From positions 186,001-250,000 of the forward strand of contig NZ_JADQDQ010000003.1 of NCBI RefSeq assembly GCF_015694725.1: a DNA stretch of 64,000 bases, in the 5' to 3' direction. Below the pieces are notes generated by a model that did no database searches, was not told the origin of the DNA, and was given only the letters and a program-made list of their open reading frames with translations. Both the position numbers and the translations under genes were made by a program. Origin of the DNA: Hymenobacter jeongseonensis. GTDB lineage: Bacteria; Bacteroidota; Bacteroidia; Cytophagales; Hymenobacteraceae. Position 1 is the first letter of the stretch. Every line of letters begins with the position of its first letter. This document shows positions 42,656 to 51,655 of the stretch, piece after piece.

Positions 42656-43970
42656 CCGCGTCCGAGAGGCTGGTGAAGGTGAAGTCCCGGATTTTGAGTG
42701 GGGGCACCAGGTTGCCGCCCAGGCGCACAGGCTTGCCCACAGCTTCCAGGTTGTTGAGCATGATGACCGGGCTTTCATTGAAGCGGAAGTTCTTCACCGG
42801 AAATTTAATCTGCCCATTCTCAATGTAGAAGGTTCCGTCGCGGGTGAGGCCGGTGTAGAGCAGCGTCTGCGGGTCTACGGCCCGGATGTACCACAGGCGC
42901 GTCACTAAAATGCCTTTGGCGGTGCCCTTAATCAGGTCGGCCGTGCTTTGAGTGCCGCCTTCCATAATCCAGCCGCCGGGAGGTGGGATGTCGGGACTGC
43001 CGGATTTCTGCGCCCAGAATTGCGATGAGTACAGGTTTTTAACCACGCCCTTCTCAATCCAGGTCACTTTCTGTTGGGCACGGCCATCGCCCGAAAAAGT
43101 CAGGTCAGGAATTTCGGCGTTCGTGGGGTCGGAGTAAATGGTCACCCGTTCATCGAACAGCTTGTCTCCCTTGCGGTTGCCGCCGCCCTTTTTGCTCAGG
43201 AAGCTGCGGCCTTCGTCGGCGTTGCGCGCGTCCATCGAGCGCATCATGTTGCTCAGCATTTCCACGGCCGCGGCGGGCTCCAGGATGACAGTGTACTTGC
43301 CTGGCTCAATGGCCCGGGCCTTCACCGACGAGGCCGCTTTGTCGGCGGCCACGCGGGTGAGGCGGGCGGCGTCAAACTTGGCCAGGTCGCTGAAGTTGGC
43401 AATGGCATAGCCGGACCCCGTGCCGTCGGGTGTGCGCACCGTAATGGTGAAATCGAGGTTGGTCAGCCGCTGGTATGCTTCCAGTCCTTTGGTGTTGCGC
43501 TTGGCCACAAATCCGGAAGAGTCGCTAAAAAAGGCGGCGGAGGACAGTTTCTTGGCTTCGCACAGCGCCATGCTGGCCCCAATCTGCTGGGCGCGGTAGT
43601 CGGGCGTGATGTCGGCCGTGCGCTGGGCAAACGACGCGGGCGAGGCCAGGTATTTCTGCGGGCCCAGGAAGGGCACGTACTCCGGGCTTTCGGGCGCGAG
43701 CTTAGCAATTTCCTCGGCGCGCTGCACGCAGCGGCGCAGGCTGGCTTCGTCGAATTCGTTGCAGGTAGCCACGCCGCTGCGCTTGCCGAAGCGCGACTGC
43801 ACGGCCAGCGACACGTTATCGGCCGTGCCGGCGGTGCTGATGGTGTTGCGCGCCGAGCGGACGTTGCCACTGATGCTGCCGTTGAGAGTCGCTTCGCACT
43901 CGTCAGAAGTGCTATAGGAGAGGACTTTTTTCAGGATGTCCTGCGCCTCGGTTTGAGAAAGAATGGCCAT
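42651..43970 (-). CDS. tldE: TldE/PmbA-like subunit, pair 3
   Basis: 439 residues, MAILSQTEAQDILKKVLSYS without signal peptide, no HExxxH. Same conserved blocks as the other two TldE copies; near residue 245 it is shorter by a few residues than pair 2. The C-terminus FTFTSLSDAV is the same as pair 2, but its TAG stop codon lies inside the family-2 repeat. It starts 135 bases after its TldD, the gap being filled by a family-1 hairpin. Confidence 0.9.
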   Translation of the reverse strand: MAILSQTEAQDILKKVLSYSTSDECEATLNGSISGNVRSARNTISTAGTADNVSLAVQSRFGKRSGVATCNEFDEASLRRCVQRAEEIAKLAPESPEYVPFLGPQKYLASPASFAQRTADITPDYRAQQIGASMALCEAKKLSSAAFFSDSSGFVAKRNTKGLEAYQRLTNLDFTITVRTPDGTGSGYAIANFSDLAKFDAARLTRVAADKAASSVKARAIEPGKYTVILEPAAAVEMLSNMMRSMDARNADEGRSFLSKKGGGNRKGDKLFDERVTIYSDPTNAEIPDLTFSGDGRAQQKVTWIEKGVVKNLYSSQFWAQKSGSPDIPPPGGWIMEGGTQSTADLIKGTAKGILVTRLWYIRAVDPQTLLYTGLTRDGTFYIENGQIKFPVKNFRFNESPVIMLNNLEAVGKPVRLGGNLVPPLKIRDFTFTSLSDAV

Positions 43971-44000
43971 TGAGTTGGGGTGCTGATAAACTTTATAAAC

Positions 44001-44098
44001 TCAGACCGTCATGCAGAGCGCAGCGAAGCATCTCGCGTGCCGCCACTAATTACTTATTGCACGCGAGATGCTTCGCTGCGCTCTGCATGACGGTCTGA
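44001..44098. repeat. Family-1 hairpin element (copy 4, CAG variant)
   Basis: Perfect 40-bp arms 44001-44040 and 44059-44098 with an 18-base loop. The core reads GTCATGCAGAGCGCAGCGAA, the same subtype as the copy at 55431. It lies between TldD and TldE of pair 3. Confidence 0.92.
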
Positions 44099-44105
44099 CG
44101 AACAA

Positions 44106-45755
44106 TTAGCCGATTTTGCGGGCCGTGTTGATTACGTTGACGCCGTTGAAGCGGGTGGTGGCCGAGCCGTGGCTCACGGCCGAACTCTGCGAGGGCTGGC
44201 CCTTGCCGTCGTTGAAAGAGCCGAATAAGCGGTAATCGGACTCGTCGCAAATGGCGGCACAGCTGTTCCAGAATTCCTGGGTGTTGGCCTGATACGCCAC
44301 GTCCTCAATCATTTCCGTGATTTTGCCTTTCTCGATGGCGTAGAACACCTGCCCGCCAAACTGGAAATTATAGCGCTGCTGGTCAATGGAATAGGAACCG
44401 CGGCCGGCAATGTAAATGCCCTTGTCCACGCCGCGCACCATGTCGTCCACGCTCAGCTTGGCTTTGCCGGGCTGCAGGCTCACGTTGGGCATGCGCTGGA
44501 ATTGTACCGAGTCCCAGGAGTCGGCGTAGCAGCAGCCGTCCGATTCGTTTTGGCCCACGATATGGGCTTGGTCGCGGGTCTTCTGGTAATCCACGAGCTC
44601 ACCCTCTTTGATAATGTTCCACTGCTTGGTTTTCACGCCTTCGTCGTCGTAGCCCACCGCGCCGAGCGAGCCGGGCTGCAGCTTGTCGGCCACGATGTTC
44701 ACCAGCTTCGAGCCGTAGGGAATCTTCTTAGCCTTCCATTCCAAGGTGGCAAATGAAGTGCCCGCGTAGTTGGCTTCGTAGCCCAGCACCCGGTCCAACT
44801 CGGTGGGGTGGCCCACGCTCTCGTGAATGGTCAAACCCAGGTGATTGGGGTCGAGCACGAGGTCGTACTTGCCCGGCGTCACCGACTTCGCGGTTAGCTT
44901 TTGTTTCACCTGTTTGGCCGCCAAGGTCACGTCTTCCAGGATGTCGTAGCTGTTGCGGTAGCCGATGAGGCCGGTGCCGGCCGCGCCCGGAATCTTGTCG
45001 GCGGCTTTGGGCGCGAGGTATTCGTAGCCCAGGCCCATGGGCGCGCTCAACGCATCGCGGCTCCGGAACTTGCCGGTGGCCCGGTCGATGGCCGTGACGC
45101 TGAACGTGGGCCAGATGCGGTGCACGTCCTGGTCGATGTAGGAGCCGTCGGTGCTGGCGAAGTACTTCTGCTCGTTGATTTGGAAGAGCGAGGAGTTCAC
45201 GAACGACGCGCCGTTGTCCGTGGCTTTGGCGTTGGCGGCCAGCAGCAGCTCCACTTTCTGGGCCACCGGCACCTCAAAAGCATTTTGCTGAATGGGCGTT
45301 TTCCAAGTCACTTCGCCGAAGCCTTTTTGGGGGGCCAGCACCACTTTTTCCTTCTGCACTTTGGCGTTGGCTTTGGCGATGGCCACGGCCAGCTGAGCAG
45401 CTTTGGCTAGGCCGGCTTCACTCACCGAATTGGTGGCCGCAAAGCCCCAGGTGCCGTTGGCCAGCACCCGCACGCCGGCACCAAAGCTTTCGCCGCTGGC
45501 GATATTCTGCACCTGCTTTTCGCGGGTGAAAATGCTTTGGTTGAGGTAGCGGCCAATCCGGACGTCGGCGTAGGTGGCACCGGCGGCTTTGGCGGCATTC
45601 AGCGCGGCGTCGGCCATGCGTTTTTTTACTGCTGGGTCGATGCCTTCCAATAAGCGTGACGGGTCAATCGGGGTGCCGCCCAAACTGGGGAGGCTGGGGA
45701 GAAACAGGGCACCAGCCGCTAGGCCGGAAAGTCCCACAAAGTCGCGACGTTTCAA
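44106..45755 (-). CDS. tldD: TldD-like metalloprotease with Tat signal, pair 3
   Basis: 549 residues, the first gene of the array. MKRRDFVGLSGLAAGALFLP again carries the Tat motif. HESVGH is at 311-316 (one residue shorter than the paralogues near position 38) and the C-terminal Cys lies in SCAAICDESDYRLFG. It has all blocks seen in the other TldD copies. The promoter of the whole array is probably in the 270-base gap before the divergently unrelated PAP2 gene, though each pair may be transcribed separately because hairpins intervene. Confidence 0.92.
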   Translation of the reverse strand: MKRRDFVGLSGLAAGALFLPSLPSLGGTPIDPSRLLEGIDPAVKKRMADAALNAAKAAGATYADVRIGRYLNQSIFTREKQVQNIASGESFGAGVRVLANGTWGFAATNSVSEAGLAKAAQLAVAIAKANAKVQKEKVVLAPQKGFGEVTWKTPIQQNAFEVPVAQKVELLLAANAKATDNGASFVNSSLFQINEQKYFASTDGSYIDQDVHRIWPTFSVTAIDRATGKFRSRDALSAPMGLGYEYLAPKAADKIPGAAGTGLIGYRNSYDILEDVTLAAKQVKQKLTAKSVTPGKYDLVLDPNHLGLTIHESVGHPTELDRVLGYEANYAGTSFATLEWKAKKIPYGSKLVNIVADKLQPGSLGAVGYDDEGVKTKQWNIIKEGELVDYQKTRDQAHIVGQNESDGCCYADSWDSVQFQRMPNVSLQPGKAKLSVDDMVRGVDKGIYIAGRGSYSIDQQRYNFQFGGQVFYAIEKGKITEMIEDVAYQANTQEFWNSCAAICDESDYRLFGSFNDGKGQPSQSSAVSHGSATTRFNGVNVINTARKIG

Positions 45756-46025
45756 AAGAGAATAGAAGTTCTGTTATACAAAAAGCAGATTCGCGAAGAT
45801 GGACCCAAATCTTAACTGAAATGACAATAAGAAAGGCCCGCCGTTGCGTCACTGCTCAAACTTAGGTCTAGTTTGAACAAAATTCTATTCTGAAGCTATT
45901 TGCAGCAGCTAAAAGATTATGGGGTGCAAGTCACAGCCCGTTAGCGAAACCACAGTTCCGCCAATAAAAGGCTGCTACATGCTGACTTAAGTTAAGAGAA
46001 AAGTGAAATCCTTGGGTTGTGTCGG

Positions 46026-46838
46026 CTACTTGGTGGCCCGCCAAGTGAGGGTTAACCCCGAGGTGCCGTTGCCGAAATAAGCGGGGGCCATGCCGATGCC
46101 CCGGCCAATGGGCTTGCGGCCCCAGCGGTTGCGGTGCGAGAGGTACGCTAAGTGAGCCGAAAGAATGCCAAAGCCGGCGCCGGCCACCACGTCGCTCTGC
46201 CAGTGCTTGTTATTTATCATCCGCAGCGCGGCCACGCTGGTGGCAATGGTATAAGCCCCCACGCCGTACCACTGGCTTTTGTCACGAAACTCGGTATGCA
46301 CGATGCTAGCCGCCAAAAACGCCTGCGCCGTGTGCCCCGACGGAAACGACAGCTTGTCCTCGCCGTTGGGGCGCGTTTCGCGGCTCAGGTACTTCACTGC
46401 ATAGGTCGAGGCAAGCATGATGGCCTCGCCCTTGGCAATGATGAGCAGCACGTTGAGGCGGTCATCCCGGGACTCAACGCCTGCCAACGCCACGGCTCCC
46501 AATTCGAGGTAGGGCAGGAAAATTACGGTGTTGTCAATCATGGTACTTACCGGCCGGAATTGCTTCTGCACGAACTCCCGGCTGCTGCGATTGATGCCCG
46601 CATCGCCCTGCGCCGTGATGGCGCCATAGCCTATCATCAGGGCCGGAATGGCCACTGCCCTCACCAGCTTGCCTTTGTACCACGGGGCTTTCACCGGGTC
46701 AGAAACGCCGCTTGGGTTTGCGTATTTCCGCGTGGTGTCCGCAGCCGGCGGGGCCGGAATAATCTGGGCCAGGGCTGGGTTCAAGCCAGAAAAAATCAGC
46801 AGAATGCCTAAAAATCGATTCAGCAGTAGTGCGCGCAT
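46026..46838 (-). CDS. Exported PAP2-superfamily phosphatase
   Basis: 270 residues from ATG 46838; a longer reading lacks a signal at its start. MRALLLNRFLGILLIFSGLNPALAQ is a signal peptide or first membrane segment. The PAP2 signature is intact: KYLSRETRPNGEDK (motif 1), SFPSGHTAQAF (motif 2) and RMINNKHWQSDVVAGAGFG (motif 3, with the catalytic His in KHW). Further hydrophobic stretches suggest an inner-membrane enzyme with its active site outside. Such enzymes dephosphorylate lipid phosphates such as undecaprenyl pyrophosphate or phosphatidic acid; the substrate is not determined. The C-terminus GLTLTWRATK suggests an outer-membrane strand-like end. Confidence 0.88.
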   Translation of the reverse strand: MRALLLNRFLGILLIFSGLNPALAQIIPAPPAADTTRKYANPSGVSDPVKAPWYKGKLVRAVAIPALMIGYGAITAQGDAGINRSSREFVQKQFRPVSTMIDNTVIFLPYLELGAVALAGVESRDDRLNVLLIIAKGEAIMLASTYAVKYLSRETRPNGEDKLSFPSGHTAQAFLAASIVHTEFRDKSQWYGVGAYTIATSVAALRMINNKHWQSDVVAGAGFGILSAHLAYLSHRNRWGRKPIGRGIGMAPAYFGNGTSGLTLTWRATK

Positions 46839-46994
46839 TAAAGTTTTTTTCAAGTTCAAGGTTGAGCGGGAGCCGCTGCTAATACGGTTGCCTGGCGAAA
46901 ACGTGCCGGGCAGGAGCAGCAATGAGGGGAAAGTAACGCTACGCGCAGCGCCTGAGCCGTCTTTGCGCTCCAAAACTTGCACAGCATGAGGCTT

Positions 46995-47002
46995 TACCTT
47001 TG
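46995..47002 (+). promoter_or_regulatory. Putative -7 element
   Basis: TACCTTTG matches TAnnTTTG exactly. Transcription would begin near 47009 and give a leader of about 110 bases before the ATG at 47123. No clear upstream TTTG at the right spacing. Confidence 0.45.
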
Positions 47003-47122
47003 TCTTTTATGCCTAAGGAAGAAATAAAGCGGACTTCAACCGGCCTGGCATCTGCTTTGACGTATACGGCCTTCGGCAACCGCCCCGGCGCGGGGCAGGC
47101 CGTCGATTCAGTACAATTCACT

Positions 47123-47599
47123 ATGTTGAAATTTACCCTACGAGCTTTCGGAGCGGCTTGCCTGCTTATGGCCAGCACCCCGGCTGTTCGCGCTCAGACT
47201 GCCGATAGCAACGATGGCTACCAGCGCCGCAACGGCCAGATGCACGTGGTGCGTAACGGCCAGACCCGCCTCATGACGCGCGACGCGCACCTGCCCACGG
47301 GCGCCACCGTAACCAAAGACGGGTTTGTGGTGAGCGCCACCGGCAAGCGCACCGAGCTGCGCGAAGGCCAGGGCTGCGACCTGAAAGGCCAGCCCGTAGC
47401 CGTGCGCATGGCGGCCGACGGCCGGCTAGCGCTAGCTACCCCCACCGCCCAGCGCAGTGTAGTGGCCCCGTCCCACTCGATTTTGGAGCAGCTATTCGGC
47501 ACCGACGATGAGGACGAGAAGAAAAGTTATTCTAAGCACAAGAAAGCCAAAAAGAACCGCGGCAAAGGTAAGGGCCGCTGGAAGGGGGGGGACGACTAA
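47123..47599 (+). CDS. Small secreted protein, DUF6799-like
   Basis: 158 residues from ATG 47123, the start that puts the signal peptide MLKFTLRAFGAACLLMASTPAVRAQ first; an ATG at 47009 would give an unrelated N-terminal extension. The mature part has a block GYQRRNGQMHVVRNGQTRLM followed by a second repeat-like unit DAHLPTGATVTKDGFVVSATG, which I recall from DUF6799-type proteins. The C-terminus is highly basic (KKSYSKHKKAKKNRGKGKGR) after an acidic DDEDE. Function unknown; the lysine tail could bind polyanions. Confidence 0.7.
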   Translation: MLKFTLRAFGAACLLMASTPAVRAQTADSNDGYQRRNGQMHVVRNGQTRLMTRDAHLPTGATVTKDGFVVSATGKRTELREGQGCDLKGQPVAVRMAADGRLALATPTAQRSVVAPSHSILEQLFGTDDEDEKKSYSKHKKAKKNRGKGKGRWKGGDD

Positions 47600-47659
47600 C
47601 GACGGTGGCTAGCCGCAGTGGCCGGCGCGCCAGCTTCTCATCCCTGATTTTGCATTATT

Positions 47660-49621
47660 ATGGTTTATAGTTTTATCGCCTCGCCTTTTGCGGAGGCAAT
47701 CCGGGCGCAACAATACGCCGCCGTGCTTGCGGCCTTGCACGCCGAGGTGGCCACTGACTCCTTGCTACTCGGCAACCTGGTGCTCGAAGACGGCTCCACG
47801 GCCCTCGATGCGGTGGTGTTGCGGCCGCACGGCATCACACTCCTGGCGTTTGTGCCCAAAGGCGGCCGCTTGTGCATCCCGGCATTGGGATATGGCCGTT
47901 GGCAGCTCGATGGAATTCCTCTGCCGGGCGCAGAGGGATTTGACAACCCGTTCGAGCAATTGGTGCAGCAAAAGCAAGAGCTGGAAGCGTGGCTTGGTGC
48001 CCGGTACAGTTCCGAGCAGGTCAACCTGCGCTTTGTTTCCAGCGGGGTACTTTTTGCGGCCCCCGTCACGTTCGGCCCCGATGTGGAGCCGGCCCTGAGT
48101 AGCGCCCCCAGCAGTTTTCAGCTTTTAAGTGACCTCGCAGAATTCTCCCACTGTCTGCGCCAGCTGGCTACCCCCGAAATCAATCTGACCCCCGACGACC
48201 TGGCCGAGTGGGCCGCCGAATGGGCGGCCTTTGCCGAACGCCAGCAAGCGCCCGAAACGGCTGAGGCGGGTTCGGCCGATGCTGTTTCGCCTCCGCAACA
48301 CGCCGGGGCAATGGGGCCTGCGGCCGAGGCCGCGAATGCTGCTGGTTTTCTGAGCCAGAAGGCCGGCGCGCTGTGGCGGTGGCTCGGCGCGGCCGATGTG
48401 CCCGACGACGACCCCGCCTACGGCTATAACCCAACGGCGGCTGCCGCCCGCACCCAGGAAAAACAGCAGCTTGAGGAACTGCGCCAACAGATGCAAGCCG
48501 ACCTCAGCAGCCAGCTCCGCGCGCTGGAAACCCGCGAAACCGAACGCGAGCGCAGCATTGCCCAGCTTCGCGCCGAACTGGCCCAGGCCCCCGCCATAGC
48601 CCCCGAGGCCGCCGCGCTGGAAGCCCGACTGGCCATCGAAAATAGAGAGAAGGAGGCGCTGGAAGCTGCCATGCAGGCCTCGCGGGCTGAGTCGGCGGCC
48701 CGCAACCAGGAGCTGGATACAAAGATTCAGCAGCTGGGCCAGCTTATCGAGAAACTGAATTCACAGCCGGTGCCCCAGGCCGTCAGTGTGCCCCATGCGG
48801 CAGGCCTAGGCACTGCGGATAGCCGCCCGACTGGTGCCGCACCGGGGCATGCGCCTATTTCTAACCGCCCTAAGCGGCCAAATTCCCAGGCGGTTCCATG
48901 GGCGGCATCTCAATGGCAGCAGTTGCGGGAGAGGGGCCGGCAACGCCCGCGGGTTGCTATCGCGGCGGGAAGTTTGGTCGCACTTGGCCTGCTGGGCTGG
49001 GCGCTGAGCCAAGCGGGGGATACGCCCCTGGTTCCATTTCAGGAAAATGGCCGTTGGGGCTACGCCGATGCCAATGGCAAGCCCGTAGTTCCGGCCAAGT
49101 ACACGTCGGCCAGTCCCTTCACCGCCGGCCAGGCCGTGGTAGCCCAAGACCACGTTTTCGGCATTCTCAACGAAAAGGGGGAGGAGGTTGTCGCGCCCGC
49201 CTATGACGCGCTGAATCCGTATGCCGGTGGGTTTGCCCGCGTGCGGGTGGGCGATACGTACACCTTCATCGACAAGGAGGGGGTAGAATTCGACCATTTT
49301 TACTTTAATGCCCTCGACTTTTCCGAGGGCTACGCCGCCGTGCTCGACTACCGGGGGTGGCATTATATTTCCGGGCCCAACAGCCCCGATACGCCCGCCG
49401 TCATATTCACCGAAGCCTATTCATTTGTGGACGGCTTGGCCCGGGTGAATCTAGCCGATGGCTACACCTACATCACGCCAGATTATTTAGAGGACCCCAG
49501 CCGTGGCACCAAGCCGTTTGGCCGCTACACCCAAGTCGCCGATTTTGACCAAGGCCAGGCTCGGGTAACGCAGAACGGTCGCAGCTTCTTGATTGACAAG
49601 GACGGGGAAGAGGTGAAGTAG
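47660..49621 (+). CDS. NERD-like / coiled-coil / membrane / WG-repeat protein
   Basis: 653 residues. Residues 1-140 look like a degenerate NERD nuclease-related domain: EDGSTALDAVVLRPHGITLL matches the strand that carries the catalytic Asp, but the expected Glu-x-Lys is replaced by AFVPK, so nuclease activity is unlikely. Residues 150-260 are acidic/Ala-rich, 265-365 a long coiled coil, 432-451 a single membrane segment (VAIAAGSLVALGLLGWALSQ). The C-terminal part (460-653) is a series of WG repeats (NGRWGYADANGKPVVPAKY, FGILNEKGEEVVAPAYD, YTFIDKEGVEF). Topology would place WG repeats outside and the NERD-like part in the cytoplasm. Role unknown. Confidence 0.75.
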   Translation: MVYSFIASPFAEAIRAQQYAAVLAALHAEVATDSLLLGNLVLEDGSTALDAVVLRPHGITLLAFVPKGGRLCIPALGYGRWQLDGIPLPGAEGFDNPFEQLVQQKQELEAWLGARYSSEQVNLRFVSSGVLFAAPVTFGPDVEPALSSAPSSFQLLSDLAEFSHCLRQLATPEINLTPDDLAEWAAEWAAFAERQQAPETAEAGSADAVSPPQHAGAMGPAAEAANAAGFLSQKAGALWRWLGAADVPDDDPAYGYNPTAAAARTQEKQQLEELRQQMQADLSSQLRALETRETERERSIAQLRAELAQAPAIAPEAAALEARLAIENREKEALEAAMQASRAESAARNQELDTKIQQLGQLIEKLNSQPVPQAVSVPHAAGLGTADSRPTGAAPGHAPISNRPKRPNSQAVPWAASQWQQLRERGRQRPRVAIAAGSLVALGLLGWALSQAGDTPLVPFQENGRWGYADANGKPVVPAKYTSASPFTAGQAVVAQDHVFGILNEKGEEVVAPAYDALNPYAGGFARVRVGDTYTFIDKEGVEFDHFYFNALDFSEGYAAVLDYRGWHYISGPNSPDTPAVIFTEAYSFVDGLARVNLADGYTYITPDYLEDPSRGTKPFGRYTQVADFDQGQARVTQNGRSFLIDKDGEEVK

Positions 49622-49777
49622 AGCCCCCAGAATTTGGGACAGCCGTTGGCAGGCATGCCAGCCCAGCCTTGAGCACTTCCGTTGCGGGTCCCGAGGCCAT
49701 TCCACTTTCCTAGAATGTATCAGTGCCGCTGGCTGTGGCATTGCTACATTTTTCTCCAGGAATAGATGGGAGGGCTG

Positions 49778-49806
49778 TTTGTTTTCCCGCAAAAATCTTA
49801 GCTTGC
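49778..49806 (+). promoter_or_regulatory. Putative promoter of the pyrimidine degradation operon
   Basis: TTTG (49778-49781), 17-base spacer, TAGCTTGC (49799-49806), close to the Bacteroidetes consensus. The spacing is slightly short. It lies 24 bases before the mmsA start. Confidence 0.35.
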
Positions 49807-49829
49807 GCCCCGCTCAACCCTAAGGTAAT

Positions 49830-51302
49830 ATGGAAGCTCAAACTTTAAAGTATCCTGCCATCCGCAATTACGTGGCCGGCCAAATGGTTGATGGGGCCCT
49901 TACGGCCACCATGGACGTGTTCAGCCCCATCAGCGGGGCCTTGATTTCAACGGTGCCCCTGAGCGGCGCGGCGGCCCTCAACGCGGCCGTGGAAGCTGCC
50001 AAAGCGGCTTACCCATCGTGGTCGGCTACTCCTATTAAAGAACGGGTCCAGATTTTTTATCGCTACAAAACGCTGCTCGAGCGCGACATGAAAGCCCTCG
50101 CCGACCTCGTGCGCGAGGAGAACGGTAAGACCTATGACGAAGCCCGCGCCGAAGTCGAAAAAGCCATCGAGCTGACCGAGTTTGCCTGCTCCATGCCGCA
50201 GCTCATCCAAGGAGAGTTTTTGGAAGTAAGCAAGGGCGTGGAAGCCCGCGCCGAGCGCAAGCCGCTGGGCGTGGTGGCCAGCATTGCCCCGTTCAACTTC
50301 CCCAACATGGTGCCTCACTGGACCATCCCGAACGCCATTGTGCTGGGCAACACCATGATTCTGAAGCCCTCGGAGCAAGTGCCGCTGAGCGCCGTAAAAA
50401 TCGCCGAGCTACTGAAAGAAGCCGGCCTGCCCGATGGCGTGCTGAACGTGGTGAACGGCGATAAGGAAATCGTGGAAGCCATCTGTGACCACCCCGACAT
50501 CCAGGCCGTGAGCTTCGTGGGCTCCACCAAAATTGCCAAAGTCGTTTACATCCGCGCTACCAGCAACCTGAAGCGTTGCGTGGCCCTCGGCGGCGCCAAA
50601 AACCACTTGATGGTATTGCCCGACGCCCACCCCGAAATGACGGCGTCGAACGTAGCCGCCAGCATGTCGGGCTGCGCGGGCCAGCGCTGCATGGCCGGCT
50701 CCACCATGGTAGGAGTGGGCGCGGTGGATGGCATCGTGGCCAAAATCGTGGAAGAAGCCCGCAAGATTGTAGTCGGCCAGAACCTGGGCTCCGTTATTAG
50801 CAAAGAAGCCAAGGAGCGCATCGAGCAGCACATCACCGAAGCCGAGGCGGCTGGTGCCAAAGTTCTGCTCGACGGCCGCAACGCCGTGGTGCCCGGCCAC
50901 GAAGACGGCTACTATGTAGGCGCCACCGTCATTGACTACGTCACACCCGACATGCGCATCGCGAAGGAAGAAGTCTTCGGCCCAGTGCTCGCCATCATGC
51001 GCACCAACACGCTGGACGAAGCCATTGCCATCGAAAACGCTAACCCCTATGGCAACGCCGCCGCCGTGTTCACCAGCAGTGGCAGCAGCGCCCGCTACGT
51101 GATGGACCACGCCAACGCCGGTATGATAGGCGTGAACATCGGCGTGCCCGTGCCCCGCGAGCCCTTCTCCTTCGGCGGCTGGAACGACTCCAAGTTCGGC
51201 GCCTGCGACATCACCGGCAAAAGCTCCATCGAATTCTGGACGCAGCTCAAGAAAACCACGACCAAGTGGAATCCCGAGTCGCGCGTGAATTGGATGAGCT
51301 AG
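49830..51302 (+). CDS. mmsA: CoA-acylating (methyl)malonate-semialdehyde dehydrogenase
   Basis: 490 residues, typical for MmsA. It oxidises malonate or methylmalonate semialdehyde to acetyl- or propionyl-CoA with NAD+ and CoA. The catalytic Cys287 is in GCAGQRCMAG; the NAD-binding and cofactor motifs PFNFPNMVPHW, ILKPSEQVPLS and FVGSTKIAKVVY are present, and the lack of the usual general-base Glu fits the CoA-dependent class. First gene of a co-oriented group for uracil/thymine breakdown, performing the last step. A family-1 hairpin separates it from the aminotransferase. Confidence 0.93.
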   Translation: MEAQTLKYPAIRNYVAGQMVDGALTATMDVFSPISGALISTVPLSGAAALNAAVEAAKAAYPSWSATPIKERVQIFYRYKTLLERDMKALADLVREENGKTYDEARAEVEKAIELTEFACSMPQLIQGEFLEVSKGVEARAERKPLGVVASIAPFNFPNMVPHWTIPNAIVLGNTMILKPSEQVPLSAVKIAELLKEAGLPDGVLNVVNGDKEIVEAICDHPDIQAVSFVGSTKIAKVVYIRATSNLKRCVALGGAKNHLMVLPDAHPEMTASNVAASMSGCAGQRCMAGSTMVGVGAVDGIVAKIVEEARKIVVGQNLGSVISKEAKERIEQHITEAEAAGAKVLLDGRNAVVPGHEDGYYVGATVIDYVTPDMRIAKEEVFGPVLAIMRTNTLDEAIAIENANPYGNAAAVFTSSGSSARYVMDHANAGMIGVNIGVPVPREPFSFGGWNDSKFGACDITGKSSIEFWTQLKKTTTKWNPESRVNWMS

Positions 51303-51655
51303 CCCGGATAGAACGTCAATGAAAAGAATGTCATGCTGAGCGCAGTCGAATCATCTCTACCGCGCAAGTAATCTGTTTTAGTATGGCGGTAGAGATGATT
51401 CGACTGCGCTCAGCATGACGTTCAATTCTACAATAAAAACCCAACCAACTCACCACGAGAATTCCCACTCAACACGTCGCGATTCCGCCCCGCGCCGTGG
51501 CGGAACGGAGGGCTTTTCTGAAAAGCGCACTTCACCCAAACACCTTATTCGCACTGAGCCGCAGAGATAGAAGGCTGCCCATTGCTTCGTAAGTTGTTGC
51601 GCTCAACAGGGGAGTCTTCCGCTTCCGTTTCCCTAATTCCTTTCCTCGACTTTTC
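51303..51655. other. Gap inside the pyrimidine operon
   Basis: About 350 bases holding the hairpin element 51326-51423 and a small hairpin GCTTTT-CTG-AAAAGC near 51512. No gene seen. Since the hairpins might stop transcription, the following genes may have their own promoter. Confidence 0.45.
51326..51423. repeat. Family-1 hairpin element (copy 5, AATCATCTCTACCGC variant)
   Basis: 38-bp arms 51326-51363 and 51386-51423 with one mismatch and a 22-base loop. The arm ends differently from other copies (TCGAATCATCTCTACCGC), again mirrored in both arms. Confidence 0.9.

Noticed and set aside
36301..43970. The three TldE genes as inactivated TldD copies because HExxxH is missing
   Set aside because: Lack of HExxxH is normal for TldE/PmbA; all three are full length and keep the blocks conserved in that subunit.
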